Source: Spirodela intermedia (taxonomy: Eukaryota > Streptophyta > Magnoliopsida > Alismatales > Araceae). From it: a DNA stretch of 64,000 bases. The DNA is taken from the NCBI GenBank assembly GCA_902729315.2, contig LR746272.1, positions 4,719,037-4,783,036 of the forward strand, read 5' to 3'. Of this stretch, positions 1 to 10,330 are shown in pieces (position 1 is the first letter of the stretch; each line of letters begins with the position of its first letter). A program made the translations under genes and the position numbers. The notes under the pieces were generated by a model. It was not told the origin of the DNA, searched no databases, and worked only from the letters and a program-made list of their open reading frames with translations.

Positions 1-90
1 AAATACTTCTAAATATCTAAAAACTCATATTTTCTAGTTTTATAAATTTTAGATTTATGTGATTTAATATACAATGGCTGAGTCATGTCA
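1..90 (+). mobile_element. 3' tail of an Athila-family LTR, cut by the window edge
   Basis: The first 90 bases match the last part of the plus-oriented LTRs found elsewhere in the window (for example the end of 22676-24316). They finish with CTGAGTCATGTCA, a diverged form of the usual CTGAGTCACGTCA. The rest of the copy lies upstream of the window, so it cannot be told whether it is a solo LTR or belongs to an element. Confidence 0.85.
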
Positions 91-1518
91 AAGTTCATAT
101 CTGAATTGGGATTTATTGACATCCACTCACCAATTTGAAGTGAATTGTTGAAGGATGAGGTATTATACTCATACTATAGTTATCTTTTAATTATATTAAA
201 GTTGAAAAAGCCTCACTTTGAAATTATTTCTTGATTTGTATGAAAACAACTTTAAACCAAATTTTGATTTAATAACTCAAAGAAATTCATTTTTGCAATT
301 AGTGTTAGGTTTCCAATAAATAGTAATGTAGAATGGAATTGTTAAGTGAAGTTTAATGGGAGTTCAACCTAGTAAACATCAATTATGTACAAAAAAATTA
401 ATTTAGTAGAACCCAATAACTAAATGTTCAAATAGAGTGAACATAGAGAGGGAATCAGGCCAATTTAGAAACTTTGGAGTACTTTAGATTTAGACCAAGG
501 ATATTTAAGAAAATTTATGTGTAGAAATTTTAGAAATAGTAGGATTAAAAAATATATGGCTAAACTCAAATTAAGATCCAATCAACTAGACCCCTCCCCC
601 TTCCTTGATCTAGGCACAGCCTAAAACAAAAAAAGTGGTATTAGATCCAACATATATGGTGTGCACTTGTTATTGTGTTTAAATGCACACTATCTAATAA
701 TATTTATAACTAAAACTTAATAAACTATTAGTAAAGAAGTAAGTGCCAAGTCAAACATAGGGAGATTGATTAATCTATCGTGAAAACTAATGAAATTTAT
801 ATATAAAGTAATTTTAATATTTTATTAATGTTTAATGAAAATAATAAAATAGAATGGTGAGGTGAGAAGAATAAAGGAGGAAAAGAGAGAGAGCTCTCAT
901 GAGAGAGAGAAGGGATGAGATCTCTTGTGAAAGGGAGAGAGTTCTCACGAGAGAGAGAGGGGATGGGATCTCTTGCAAAAGGAAGAGAAAAAGAGAGGAG
1001 GAGAGATAGAGATCAATTGAGAAAGAGAAAGAGAAGGAGATTGATTGAGAGAAAGGGAGAGATCTCATGAGAGATGGAGAGAGAAGAGAGGTCTCACGAG
1101 AGAGGGAGAGAGAGAAATAAGACAAAGATGAAGAAAGAGAGAAATATAGTCAACCTATTTTCTTAGACGAATGTGTGCTTGAGGATTCACACACATGACA
1201 TGAGGTCAGCCATAAATGTCTCCAGCTTGTTTTAATTGTTGAATGCTTAATAATCAGCCTTTGATCTTGGTGATGTCACATTCGAAAAAAGAAAAATACT
1301 CATTATTTGTAGAATATGAGAACATGAATATGTCAAGATTCGACTATGAAAATTAATAGAAAACAAGTTAAAAATGATCTTAGCTTAATCTCAAACAAGT
1401 TTCAGAGGATTCAAAAGAAGAACGAAGATCATTTATCAAGTTTTGAATTAGTTTTACTCATTTCAATCAAAACGTGCATGAAACAAAAAGAACTTGTCGT
1501 AAAATGTAAATAAATGAT
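91..1518. other. AT-rich intergenic sequence, no gene seen
   Basis: There is no convincing coding sequence. The only long open frame (832-1125, minus strand) is the complement of a purine-rich tract and is low-complexity Ser/Leu. The stretch separates two LTR copies of opposite orientation and ends at the TSD (ATGAT, 1514-1518) of the next one. Confidence 0.6.
860..1140. repeat. Purine-rich GA tract with degenerate 48-bp repeats
   Basis: About 280 bases are almost entirely A and G on the plus strand. Short palindromes such as GAGATCTC and GAGCTCTC recur; GCTCTCATGA at 893 and GTTCTCACGA at 941 give a 48-base spacing between two clear units. This is a low-complexity minisatellite, not a gene. 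Confidence 0.7.
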
Positions 1519-2199
1519 TGACGTGACTTAGTTGTTGTATAGTAAATCATGCAAATTTAAATTTATAAAACTAGAAAATATGAATTTTTGGATATTTAGA
1601 AGTATTTCTGAAAAATTATATCAATTATAATTTAATAAAAATTTCAAAAATAGTAGTAATTTTTTATGTCAATCATAGGGATGTAATATAATATCAAGTA
1701 ATTATTTAAAATTTTTCTCAAAGAATACTATTTTCTATGAATTTTATACTTGGAAATAAAAAATAAATATATTTAAAATTTACAAAAATATAAATAACGG
1801 TGCGGACGTCAAGATGACATTAGCACCTCACAAATGCAAATCAGACAAAAATAAAGTTCTATTCGATGATTCTTACATAAGCAATTATGGACAATTTAAT
1901 TGATCAAATTAAGATCTATAAAAGTCAAAAGAATCGTAATTGAATGAAGTATATCTTGGTAAATTTAAAATCTAAAAATTATCACTAAATGAAGTAAGAA
2001 TTAAGTTGAAAGCTGAAAATTAGTCTTCCAACGTTACGATGGTGATGCATCAGAATCTTGAGCATTCGAGAGGATTGTTGTGTAGTGTCCATGGCCTTGA
2101 AGACTTTCTTTGGACAAGGATGGCGTGGGCAATCTTTAGATCTCCTTGCGAAGTGTAGAGATCAATGAAATGGGTCATCAAATTGTCTTTGGCGGCTGT
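1519..2199 (-). mobile_element. Old Athila LTR 'A', part 1 (3' part of the LTR)
   Basis: It starts TGACGTGACTTAG, the reverse complement of the LTR 3' end, and runs 681 bases to GGCGGCTGT, where Athila-1 is inserted. The second half resumes at 10331. The whole LTR is flanked by ATGAT (1514-1518) and ATGAC (11303-11307), a 5-bp TSD with one change. It differs at many CpG positions from the younger copies, so it is an old solo LTR that later served as a target. Confidence 0.85.
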
Positions 2200-3203
2200 T
2201 GATAAGTCTTCATTATCATGAGTTAATAATTAGTAAATAATATAGTTTTAGCCTTAACTCATGATAAATAGACTTATATTTGTGTTAAAGCATGAAAAGT
2301 GGTTTTCAGTTGATTAACGTGAATTTTTGGGTAATTATGTGATTTTATACGATTTTTACAGTCTTAGTTTTGAGATAAAACGAAGAACAAGAAATAAAAA
2401 TAAAAATATTGCAAAATGGGGGGATCCGCCGGCCAGCCGGGCCCGCAAGCGGGTCGGAAGCGCAGTCGGGGAGTAACCGCGAGTAGGGGCTGGAGCGGCT
2501 TGCTTGGATCGACAGGGGCACGTGTGCGCCACTCCCCTTCCACGTCACCAGTGGTCAGCCGGTTGTGGGGCAAGGAGTGGTCGTACACGCGAGAGGACTT
2601 TGCCTACAAAGCTAACTTTACTATATAATCGCCCAAATAATCCGCGCACAACCGATGTGGGACTAAATCCACCTTCTTCAAGGGCGGGCGACCGCCGCGG
2701 GTTCGAATCCTCCCAGAGTCAAAATTCATATATTTTTAATTGATTATCGCGACTTTCCTACAGATCGCCGGTGAAGGATTAAGCAACTGGAATCGCTGGA
2801 TCATCGGCGAAAATCTCGTCAACGCGATTCGCGGAGCATTGCTACTAAAATTTCTGAACGATTCGCGATAAAAGGATCGTAATCCATCGAGTAAATCATC
2901 TCCGATTGATCGACGAACAAGCCGTCGTCGGGAAGAGGACGATCCGCCGGGAGACCAGTCGCCACCTCCTGAGAGCGTACCAGATGCGATGAAGAGCCTC
3001 CTCTTGCTGCGCGGACCTGAGGATGAAGCTCCCTAACACGCGCCTCACCTCCATCCAGCCCCTCTCCGTCGAGTGACAGCCGCCGGAGAGCCGCAAAGTC
3101 GCCGTTTTTCCGCTCCGCCAGGTGACAGCCGCCGGAGACGATTCGACGACCCACTTCATTGGTCTCTAGACTTCGCGAGAAGATCTAGAGATTGCCCACG
3201 TCG
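2200..3203 (+). mobile_element. Left LTR remnant of Athila-1 (first 1004 bases of an LTR)
   Basis: It matches the first 1 kb of the plus-oriented LTR at 45864-47770, including the terminal hairpin, the CACGTG motif, the TATA-like box and the GGTTCGAATCC segment. It stops abruptly at GATTGCCCACGTCG, inside the region that becomes the 144-bp repeat in other copies. The sequence after it is the 3' end of the internal domain in the opposite orientation. Confidence 0.85.
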
Positions 3204-3234
3204 ACTTAAATCATTGCTAGTCCCTTAGCAATGG
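3204..3234 (-). promoter_or_regulatory. Hairpin that normally precedes the polypurine tract, PPT lost
   Basis: On the minus strand this reads CATTGCTAAGGGACTAGCAA followed by TGATTTAAGT: a short stem-loop (TTGCTA/TAGCAA) and a TTTAAGT stretch. From memory, related Athila/Tat elements carry such a hairpin followed by TTTAAGTTTGGGGG and the LTR. The G-run is missing here because the rearrangement breakpoint falls directly after TTTAAGT. That identifies 3204 as practically the 3' boundary of the internal domain. Confidence 0.55.
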
Positions 3235-3608
3235 AATTACGAAAATAAAAATTTACAAATCTCAAAGATCATATTCAATACAGAAAAGAAATACAATTAG
3301 AAATGATGCACCTTAAAACACTTTGGATTCTTATATCAAGTATTTAAGAATGATGTCAAGCACTTAAATGTTTAAACACTCCTTGGAATAACAATCTAGA
3401 CTTCACTTCTTCTATTCACATCTTTATCACTTCTTCACTCATAGATGTATTTACAAGATGTTCCAATTATCAATACTCATCCAAGAATAATATTGATCTT
3501 ACATTTCCCTTTTTCTATGACTTGATTTTTTGAATTTTGCACTATATTTCTTCCTTCTTTTTTTTTTTATATATATATAGTGGATAAGTAGCTTTTCCTG
3601 TAGACAAA

Positions 3609-3759
3609 TTTCGACAATAAGAATGATGTCTCACACCCTCCATGTGTACTCTTCATTTTCAGGGCTTTCACTTTATCCACTTATTTTTCAGCAAGTGTTT
3701 TTCTATGCACGATTTTCGACAATGAGAATGATGTCTCACACCCTCCATGTGTACTCTTC
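3609..3759. repeat. Two copies of a 46-bp block at 105-bp spacing
   Basis: The block beginning TTTCGACAATAAGAATGATG occurs at 3609-3654. A near-identical block (A to G at one place) occurs at 3714-3759. Both continue through CACCCTCCATGTGTAC. Sequence between them is only loosely similar, so this is an old tandem duplication in the 3' non-coding region. Confidence 0.85.
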
Positions 3760-4444
3760 GTTTCTAGATTTTTCACATTACTCTCTCTTTTTTTTTTTTG
3801 AAATAAGTGATTTCTCCTCACAAGTCCTATAGATCAGGGTGCAAAAATCTCCATTAAACTCAAATGATCAATCAAATTTTCACATCAAGTAAATATTATC
3901 CATCAAGATCATGAAGTGAAAATCTGTAAAATCAAATCCATGTTATCTATCATGTATCCAAGGAGTATTCCAACATTTCATGCTACTAGATCATTCTTTT
4001 GACTCAATAATAATCTTCCTAGTATCTTTTGGTATCAATCAATCTAATTGATTTAATTTTTCATGCATGCAATATGATGTAAGGAATTTGTAAATTAGAT
4101 AGTTCTGACAGTTCTGTTTTCTGTTTTCAGTTCTATTTTAGCAGCAATAAATTTGTCAAAAATAAATCAAAACTATCTTCTTTATAGCTGTAATTTCGAA
4201 TTTCAGTAATATATATCTAGGGGATTGAAATGTGAGAAAAGGGTCTTCTAGAATTTCAAATTTCGGGCTGTTTTTTGTCTGCTGTTTTTGACAGTCTGTT
4301 GTTTCTGACAGAAAACCAGAAAATAGATGTTGCAATTTTTCCGAGTTTTATTTTATTTTTATTTTTTTAGTTGCTGTTCTAAGTTGAATAAAATGCAAAC
4401 ACATGTTCTTAATCGTCCTACAGCATAAATTAATAATGAATACT

Positions 4445-4485
4445 TCACCCCCCAACTTAAAAATGACATTGTCCTCAATGACACA
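4445..4485 (-). promoter_or_regulatory. Second hairpin plus polypurine-like motif (possible central PPT)
   Basis: On the minus strand the sequence contains CATTGAGGACAATG, a perfect 5-bp stem with a small loop. It is followed within a few bases by TTTTTAAGTTGGGGGGTG. This has the same layout, hairpin then TTTAAGT then G-run, as expected immediately upstream of the 3' LTR, but lies about 1.2 kb inside it. A second plus-strand priming site is one possible role; that is inference. Confidence 0.5.
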
Positions 4486-4793
4486 GAAAACTCGAAACAG
4501 AATATGTAGAAAATATAATTTTCAAGTGAAGCATGCATATCTGCAAAGTTAAGCATTAAAAATATTTTCATAAATGATGAAGCTCAGAAAGACATCACCT
4601 CAACCTCGTTTTTAATTTTCCACTTCATCTTACACTCCTGCACTTTTTCGAAAGAAAAACAAATACAGAAACAAGTACTGCGAAATTCTAAGAAAAACAG
4701 AGCTTAAAAAAAAATCAAACAGAATGAAATAAAAACCATGGGTTGCCTCCCATGCAGCGCTGAATTTAATGTCTCCAGCTGGACTCCTTGATC

Positions 4794-6341
4794 TTACTCT
4801 TGAATTTCTTTTAATAATAAAATTTCTTTTTCTGCAAGGCATTCATGTTCTATGTAATGTTTAAGCCGCTGTCCATTTACCTTAAAGTTATGATCACTTT
4901 TAGGATCTTTAATCATTACAGCCCCATGATCATATGTCTCTTCCACCACATAAGGCCCTTTCCATTTTGATTTTAATTTTCCTGGGAATAATTTCAGCCT
5001 AGAATCATATAACCACACTTTTTGTCCAACATCAAATTTTTTTCTGCTAATGTATTTATCATGAAAAGTTTTAGTTTTTTCTTTATATATTCTATGATTT
5101 TCATAAGCTTCATTCCTCAACTCCTCTAGTTCATGTAACTGAAAAATTCTATGCCCACCAGCTGATTTTTCATCCATACATAAATTTTTTATAGCCCATA
5201 ATGCTTTATGCTCTATTTCCACAGGAAGATGACATGGCTTTCCAAAAATGAGACGAAATGGGGACATACCTATGGGATTTTTATAAGCTGTTCTATAAGC
5301 CCATAATGCATCTTGTAATTTCGTGGGCCAATCTTTCCTATCTGGTCTAACTATTTTTCTCAAAATTCTCTGAATTTCCCTATTTGCTACTTCAGCTTGC
5401 CCATTTGTTTGGGGATGATATGGAGTGGCTACTCTATGGTGTACTCCATTCTTTTTCAACAGTTCTCTGAAATTTTTATTTGTAAAATGTGTTCCTCCAT
5501 CACTAATAATCACTCTAGGACATCCAAATCTCGAAAAAATATTTTCCTGCACAAATTTCATCACGATTTTATGATCATTAGTTCTAGTAGGAATAGCTTC
5601 CACCCACTTCGACACATAATCAACAGCAAGCAAAATATATTCATATTTTTCAGCTGATGGGAAGGGACCCATGAAATCTATTCCCCATACATCAAAAATT
5701 TCGACTACTAACATATTACTCATGGGCATTTCATCTTTTTTACTCATGTTACTTATAGATTGGCATGAAATACATGTTCTACTAAATTCTATAGAATCTC
5801 TAATGATTGTAGGCCAATAAAAACCACACTGGAAAATTTTTGCAGCTGTTTTTCGTCCAGAGAAATGTCCTCCACAGTTAGATGAATGACACATGTTAAT
5901 AATGCTATGATATTCTTCTTCAGGAACACATCTCCTTAAAATTTGATCATTGCCCAAGTAATATAAATCAGGATCATGCCAAAAATAATTTCTAATCTTA
6001 GAAAAGAAATGATTTTTTCTGTTCTTATCCCACTGTTCTGGAGTTTTTCCAGAAACCAGAAAATTAACAATATGTGCATACCATGGTGATGGTTGATGTT
6101 GAGCTGCCATCAATTGTTCATCTGGAAATGCGTCTTGTAAAGGTGCTGCATTTATTCCTGTATCACTTAATCTAGAAAGATGGTCAGCAACAACATTCTC
6201 GAAACCCTTTTTATCTTTTATTTCTAAGTCAAATTCTTGCAACAATAAAATCCATCTTAATAAACGTGGCTTTGCATCTTTCTTATTTAACAGATATTTT
6301 AATGCTGCATGATCAGTATAAATAATAATTTTAGCTCCCAA
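4794..6341 (-). CDS. pol: Athila-1 pol, C-terminal part: end of RNase H plus integrase
   Basis: This is the downstream half of the polyprotein, displaced one frame from the upstream half by a 1-base deletion near 6471; the methionine at 6341 is only the first in this frame, not a native start. Residues 1-58 end the RNase H domain (Asp10 in YTDHAAL, Asp53 in VADHLSRL). The integrase zinc-binding HHCC is His152, His159, Cys190, Cys193. The catalytic triad is Asp222 (GIDFMG), Asp281 (ISDGG) and Glu317 (GQAEVAN), giving the D-35-E spacing. A GPY-type module (WKGPYVVEE) follows and no chromodomain is present. The frame has no internal stop. The product would insert element cDNA into the genome. 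Confidence 0.93.
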   Translation of the reverse strand: MGAKIIIYTDHAALKYLLNKKDAKPRLLRWILLLQEFDLEIKDKKGFENVVADHLSRLSDTGINAAPLQDAFPDEQLMAAQHQPSPWYAHIVNFLVSGKTPEQWDKNRKNHFFSKIRNYFWHDPDLYYLGNDQILRRCVPEEEYHSIINMCHSSNCGGHFSGRKTAAKIFQCGFYWPTIIRDSIEFSRTCISCQSISNMSKKDEMPMSNMLVVEIFDVWGIDFMGPFPSAEKYEYILLAVDYVSKWVEAIPTRTNDHKIVMKFVQENIFSRFGCPRVIISDGGTHFTNKNFRELLKKNGVHHRVATPYHPQTNGQAEVANREIQRILRKIVRPDRKDWPTKLQDALWAYRTAYKNPIGMSPFRLIFGKPCHLPVEIEHKALWAIKNLCMDEKSAGGHRIFQLHELEELRNEAYENHRIYKEKTKTFHDKYISRKKFDVGQKVWLYDSRLKLFPGKLKSKWKGPYVVEETYDHGAVMIKDPKSDHNFKVNGQRLKHYIEHECLAEKEILLLKEIQE

Positions 6342-6451
6342 AATATATGATCTAAACCTTTCTAACGAAAATACTACAGCTAAAAATTCTTTTTCAGTCG
6401 TGGTATAATTTAATTGAGCATCAGATATAGTTTTACTAGCATATGAAATTA

Positions 6452-9400
6452 CTATGGGTTTTGACTCTTTGTTTGTCCTAGAACGGCCCCCACTGCATAA
6501 TTCGATGCATCACACATTATTTCAAATGGAAGGGACCAATCAGGAGCTTGTAAAATGGGTGCCTCAGTAAGTAATCTTTTTATTTCGGAAAAAGACTCAA
6601 AACATTTCTCATCAAAATTAAAAGGCACATCTTTAGATAATAGCATGGTGAGAGGTTTAGAAATTTTTGAAAAATCTTGAATAAATTTTCTGTAATAACC
6701 TGCATGACCCAAGAAAGATCTAATCTGTTTTACTGAATTCGGAGGTTTCATTTTAGATATAATATCGATTTTTGCTCTATCCACCTCTAAACCCTTTTCA
6801 CTCACAATATGACCCAACACAACTCCCTCTTTAACCATAAAATGTGATTTCTCCCAACTCAAAACTAATTTTTTCTCTATGCATTTCTCAAGTACATGCT
6901 GTAAATGATTTAAGAATTCATCAAATGATTCACCAAAAACAGAAAAATCGTCCATAAAAATTTCCATGCATTTTCCAATCATATCAGAAAAAATAGACAG
7001 CATACATCTTTGAAATGTGGCTGGAGCATTACACAGACCAAAAGGCATGCGTTTAAAAGCAAAAGTACCAAATGGACAAGTGAAAGTTGTTTTTTCTTGA
7101 TCTAAAGGGTTTATATAAATTTGATTATAACCAGAGTATCCATCCAAAAAACAAAAAAAGTTTTTTCCAGCTAATTTTTCTAAAATTTGATCAGTAAATG
7201 GAAGGGGAAAATGATCTTTTCTAGTAACTGAATTTAATTTTCTATAATCAATGCAAACTCTCCAACCGGTAGTTAGTCTTGTTTGTATTTCCTCCCCATT
7301 TTCGTTTTTTATAACCGTGATCCCTGATTTTTTTGACACTACTTGTGTAGGACTAACCCATTTGCTATCTGAAATAGGGTAAATAATATCAGCAGCCAGC
7401 CACTTTAAAATTTCTTTTTTTACAATTTCCATCATGTTAGGATTTAATCTTCGTTGTGGTTTCCTACTAGTTCTAGCCCCCTCCTCTAGATATATACTAT
7501 GCATGCATACTCTCATATCAATGCCCCTTAGATCGTCCATTTTCCAGCCCATAGCCTTCTTATTTTTTCGAAGTACATCTAATAATTCTTCTTCTTGTTC
7601 ATTACTCAAATCAGCTGCAATAATAACAGGAAATGAATTATTTTCCTCCAAAAACATATATTTTAAACTAGAGGGGAGAGGTTTCAACTCTAAATTCAGA
7701 TGATCTTCCTCTTTCTTTTCTTCTAAATTTATATTCTCTATTTCCTCTAATTCTTCCAGAACACAGTCATCAATAACGTCTGGATCATCAAGATCATCTA
7801 GAAGATCTATGGTATGACAATCATATACTTGGGATTTCTTAAGATCATTTGATACCTCAAAAATTTTAATTTCTACTGATTGATCTCCACCTGAAATTTT
7901 CGCAATACCTGTGGGAAAATCAATATTCATCTTTGCTGTATGCAAAAATGGTCTCCCTAGGATGATTGGTGTATCATAAAACTGTCCATTAAAATCCATT
8001 TCTAGCACTACAAAATCAGCTGGAAATTTACACCCTTTAACTGTCACTATCACATTTTCTAAGATACCTTTAGGATGTTTTATGGATCTATCAGCAAATT
8101 GTAAGGTAACAGTAGAAGGTTTAAGATCAGAAATATTAAATTTATCACAAATACTTGCAGGTAATAAATTAATACTAGCACCGGTGTCAAGTAATGCATT
8201 CTGAAAAATGAATCCACCAATATCACACGAAATTAAAGGAGCACCTGTATCTCTCAATTTAAATGGTAATTGATTTAATAATAACGCACTAGCATGCATA
8301 GATAATTTTTCTACTCTAGGTGCCCTTTTTGGTGTACACATTTCTTTCAAAACTCTAGCATATTCAAGAATATGTTCAATGGCAGTGAGTAAAGGAAGAC
8401 TAATTTGCACATCTTGTAAAATTTTCTTTATTTCTTCATTGTGTTCCTTTTTCTTTCTTTGTCTAGGCTCTAGAGCTTTAGGAAATGGAATGGTTGTCCT
8501 CTCTTTCGAAATTTCTTTGGTAGAATCTATAAAATCCTCTTCTACTCCTATTTGATTTTGTTTTGGGTTGTCCACATTTTCTTTTTCTTCTAATGTTTGG
8601 GGATAAGGATCAGGTAAGATCTTACCACTCCTTAATGCATTCACTGTCCTAACATTTTCATTTCGTGGGTTTTTTCCTAGATTCATGCTACTAGACTCCC
8701 CTTGCTGAAATCCTATTGTTGGGCGGTTCCCTGGATTTTCTATGGGCTGACTAGGTAGCTGTCCCTCTTCTCTCTTATTCCCAAGAGCCTCTATAATTTG
8801 TTTCTGGTGCAGCATCATTTGGTTCATAGTTTGTTGCATCATTTGGCTCATTTGCTGCATCATTTCCATAGCATCAGGTTGGATTTGAGAGGACTGATTT
8901 TTCTGAAATCTGTTTTCTTGTTTTGGACGAAATTCAGAGTTTGAATTGGGTCTAAGTGCTTCTGGATTTTGAATATTATTTTGGTCTCTCCATGAAAAAC
9001 TATTCCTCCAATTAGGATTATAAGAATTTGAAAAAGGTTCCCTGTTTCTATTAAAACCGTGAGCTACTTGCACTTGTTCTTGCATAGGGTGAAATGATTG
9101 ATCTAAATTATAACATTGAAATTCAGAATAATCGTTTTCACCATACATAGGACATGTACTATTCGAATTAAGTTGAGGGTTAAAAGGCTTTCTAATATTG
9201 TCAATAAGTAAATCAATTTTTTCTAATCTTTGATTAATCTGATTAACCTCATTTCTAAGTTTAGAATCATCATCATGATGCAATTCATAAATTCCTCTCT
9301 TCTTATCCCTGTCATATAATTCAAAAGAGGCTTGATCTCTAGAATTTTCACTTAAATTCTCATAAAGACTGTAAATCTCATCAGGAGTTTTCTCCATAAA

Positions 9401-10087
9401 AGCTCCTCCACATATAGAATCAACCATATTTCTATGTTGTTCTAATAATCCATCATAAAAAATTCTATTGAGCTGCCACTTGGGTATAGCATGATGAGGA
9501 CACTTTCTAAGTAAATCTTTGAATTTTTCCCATGTCTCATGCAAAGTTTCTCCTGGTCTTTGAGAAAAACTCCATATATGTTTTCTCATATTTTGAGTTT
9601 TTCCTAAGGGATAAAATTTTCGAAGAAAGGCCTGTTCTATATCTTTCCAGCTAGTTAATTCTCTATCTAATGTGGATAGCCAATGACTAGCTTTGTCCCT
9701 AAGTGTATGAGGGAATAATTTCATCTTAATAATTTCCGGTGTAACTTGAGGGAGATTAACTAAATCATAGACCATATGAAATTTTTCTAAGTGCTGATGA
9801 GGTTCCTCTAAAGGCAATCCATGAAAATTAGGGAGCATTTGAAAAATTCTTGGATTTATTTCGAATTTAATAGTGGGTGCTAATGGGACTCTAATATTAG
9901 ATGCTCTTTGAAATGAATCAGGGATATAATGATTTTTCATGGCCATAGGATTGTTCTCAGTTTGACCTGTACTTCCTTCAGGATCCATCAAAATTAATTT
10001 TTCTTTCGGATTTTTATTTTTGAATGAAATAATGAAAGGATTTTCTAGCCTTGGATGCAAGGATCTTCTACCATGCATAAAAATCAA
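6452..10087 (-). CDS. gag-pol: Athila-1 gag-pol, N-terminal part: gag, protease, reverse transcriptase, start of RNase H
   Basis: The frame encodes 1211 residues. Met1 and Met34 are both possible starts; Athila-2 keeps both. Gag core is about residues 100-215 ([34 protein letters not shown]). A zinc-knuckle-like spacing near residue 310 has tyrosines in place of the second Cys and the His. A Gln/Met-rich stretch precedes the aspartic protease, active site LLDTGAS near residue 633. Reverse transcriptase shows VCIDYRKLN, the catalytic FMDD near residue 1043, and [13 protein letters not shown]. RNase H begins at [14 protein letters not shown]. The frame ends early because a T-run at 6470-6472 has one T fewer than the same place in Athila-2 (26788-26791), shifting RNase H and integrase out of frame. 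Otherwise it is open throughout. Confidence 0.94.
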   Translation of the reverse strand: MIFMHGRRSLHPRLENPFIISFKNKNPKEKLILMDPEGSTGQTENNPMAMKNHYIPDSFQRASNIRVPLAPTIKFEINPRIFQMLPNFHGLPLEEPHQHLEKFHMVYDLVNLPQVTPEIIKMKLFPHTLRDKASHWLSTLDRELTSWKDIEQAFLRKFYPLGKTQNMRKHIWSFSQRPGETLHETWEKFKDLLRKCPHHAIPKWQLNRIFYDGLLEQHRNMVDSICGGAFMEKTPDEIYSLYENLSENSRDQASFELYDRDKKRGIYELHHDDDSKLRNEVNQINQRLEKIDLLIDNIRKPFNPQLNSNSTCPMYGENDYSEFQCYNLDQSFHPMQEQVQVAHGFNRNREPFSNSYNPNWRNSFSWRDQNNIQNPEALRPNSNSEFRPKQENRFQKNQSSQIQPDAMEMMQQMSQMMQQTMNQMMLHQKQIIEALGNKREEGQLPSQPIENPGNRPTIGFQQGESSSMNLGKNPRNENVRTVNALRSGKILPDPYPQTLEEKENVDNPKQNQIGVEEDFIDSTKEISKERTTIPFPKALEPRQRKKKEHNEEIKKILQDVQISLPLLTAIEHILEYARVLKEMCTPKRAPRVEKLSMHASALLLNQLPFKLRDTGAPLISCDIGGFIFQNALLDTGASINLLPASICDKFNISDLKPSTVTLQFADRSIKHPKGILENVIVTVKGCKFPADFVVLEMDFNGQFYDTPIILGRPFLHTAKMNIDFPTGIAKISGGDQSVEIKIFEVSNDLKKSQVYDCHTIDLLDDLDDPDVIDDCVLEELEEIENINLEEKKEEDHLNLELKPLPSSLKYMFLEENNSFPVIIAADLSNEQEEELLDVLRKNKKAMGWKMDDLRGIDMRVCMHSIYLEEGARTSRKPQRRLNPNMMEIVKKEILKWLAADIIYPISDSKWVSPTQVVSKKSGITVIKNENGEEIQTRLTTGWRVCIDYRKLNSVTRKDHFPLPFTDQILEKLAGKNFFCFLDGYSGYNQIYINPLDQEKTTFTCPFGTFAFKRMPFGLCNAPATFQRCMLSIFSDMIGKCMEIFMDDFSVFGESFDEFLNHLQHVLEKCIEKKLVLSWEKSHFMVKEGVVLGHIVSEKGLEVDRAKIDIISKMKPPNSVKQIRSFLGHAGYYRKFIQDFSKISKPLTMLLSKDVPFNFDEKCFESFSEIKRLLTEAPILQAPDWSLPFEIMCDASNYAVGAVLGQTKSQNP

Positions 10088-10265
10088 TAAATTCCAGGGA
10101 AAAAGTTAGTAACTGTTACCCTCCTTCAGGATGCTCCAGTCCTTGCCGTGCTTCTTTTCATTCCCTTTTTCTAATAAAAATCGGCAAAAAGAAAATAAAA
10201 CAAGAGTAAAGTTTTTTTTGTGTACTCTAAGAGAAAAACAGAAAAATACTAAATATTATGCAATA

Positions 10266-10285
10266 CATCCCCGGCAACGGCGCCA
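10266..10285 (-). promoter_or_regulatory. Primer-binding site of Athila-1 (tRNA-Asp type)
   Basis: The minus strand reads TGGCGCCGTTGCCGGGGATG, the primer site typical of plant Athila/Tat elements and complementary to the tRNA-Asp 3' end. It lies about 180 bases upstream of the first gag methionine. It should be followed by a minus-oriented LTR end; a plus-oriented one is found instead. Confidence 0.9.
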
Positions 10286-10290
10286 AAATT

Positions 10291-10325
10291 TGCGTGATTT
10301 AACATACAACGACTGAGTCACGTTA
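10291..10325 (+). mobile_element. Right LTR remnant of Athila-1 (last 35 bases of an LTR, inverted relative to gag-pol)
   Basis: The 35 bases from TGCGTGATTTAACATAC to GAGTCACGTTA are the extreme 3' end of an LTR in plus orientation. In Athila-2 the same place after the primer site (30571 onward) carries the LTR end in minus orientation. The junction falls where both orientations share an ATTTG(A)CGTGA-like string, which suggests microhomology. Confidence 0.85.
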
Positions 10326-10330
10326 GCTGT

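Larger units (their letters stand above)
3235..4793 (-). other. 3' non-coding region of Athila-1 (between integrase and 3' LTR)
   Basis: About 1.56 kb downstream of the pol stop on the minus strand has no open frame over about 70 codons. Some Athila-clade elements carry an env-like gene here; none is visible. The part nearest pol (4586-4790) is conserved in the third element (62031-62235), which shows it belongs to the family. The region is purine-rich on the element's sense strand and contains a tandem duplication (3609-3759) and a PPT-like motif (4445-4485). Confidence 0.7.
2195..10330 (-). mobile_element. Athila-1: nested Ty3/Gypsy Athila-type element with its internal domain inverted between its LTR remnants
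   Basis: The insertion occupies 2200-10325 and is flanked by a perfect 5-bp TSD, GCTGT (2195-2199 and 10326-10330), inside old LTR A. The left end is the plus-oriented LTR start (TGATAAGTC) and the right end is a plus-oriented LTR end (GAGTCACGTTA). The internal domain, from primer site (10266-10285) through gag-pol to the sequence just before the polypurine tract (about 3204), reads on the minus strand, opposite to those ends. The two LTR remnants are 1004 and 35 bases of a 1.63-kb LTR. The gag-pol is almost intact, so this is the best coding copy here. Athila/Tat identity rests on primer site, domain order and absence of a chromodomain. Confidence 0.85.

Noticed and set aside
832-1125. 97-codon Ser/Leu-rich frame
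   Set aside because: It is the complement of a purine-rich GA tract and low in complexity.
2819-3154. Open frames of 80-140 codons on the LTR antisense strand (MGRRIVSGG... and MKWVVESSP... types)
   Set aside because: They recur in every LTR copy because the LTR is GC-rich there. They run against the LTR's transcription direction, overlap each other in two frames, and have no family resemblance.
5397-5657. Plus-strand frames opposite Athila-1 pol (also 7434-7703 and 27755-28024)
   Set aside because: They are shadows of the conserved minus-strand integrase and reverse transcriptase frames.
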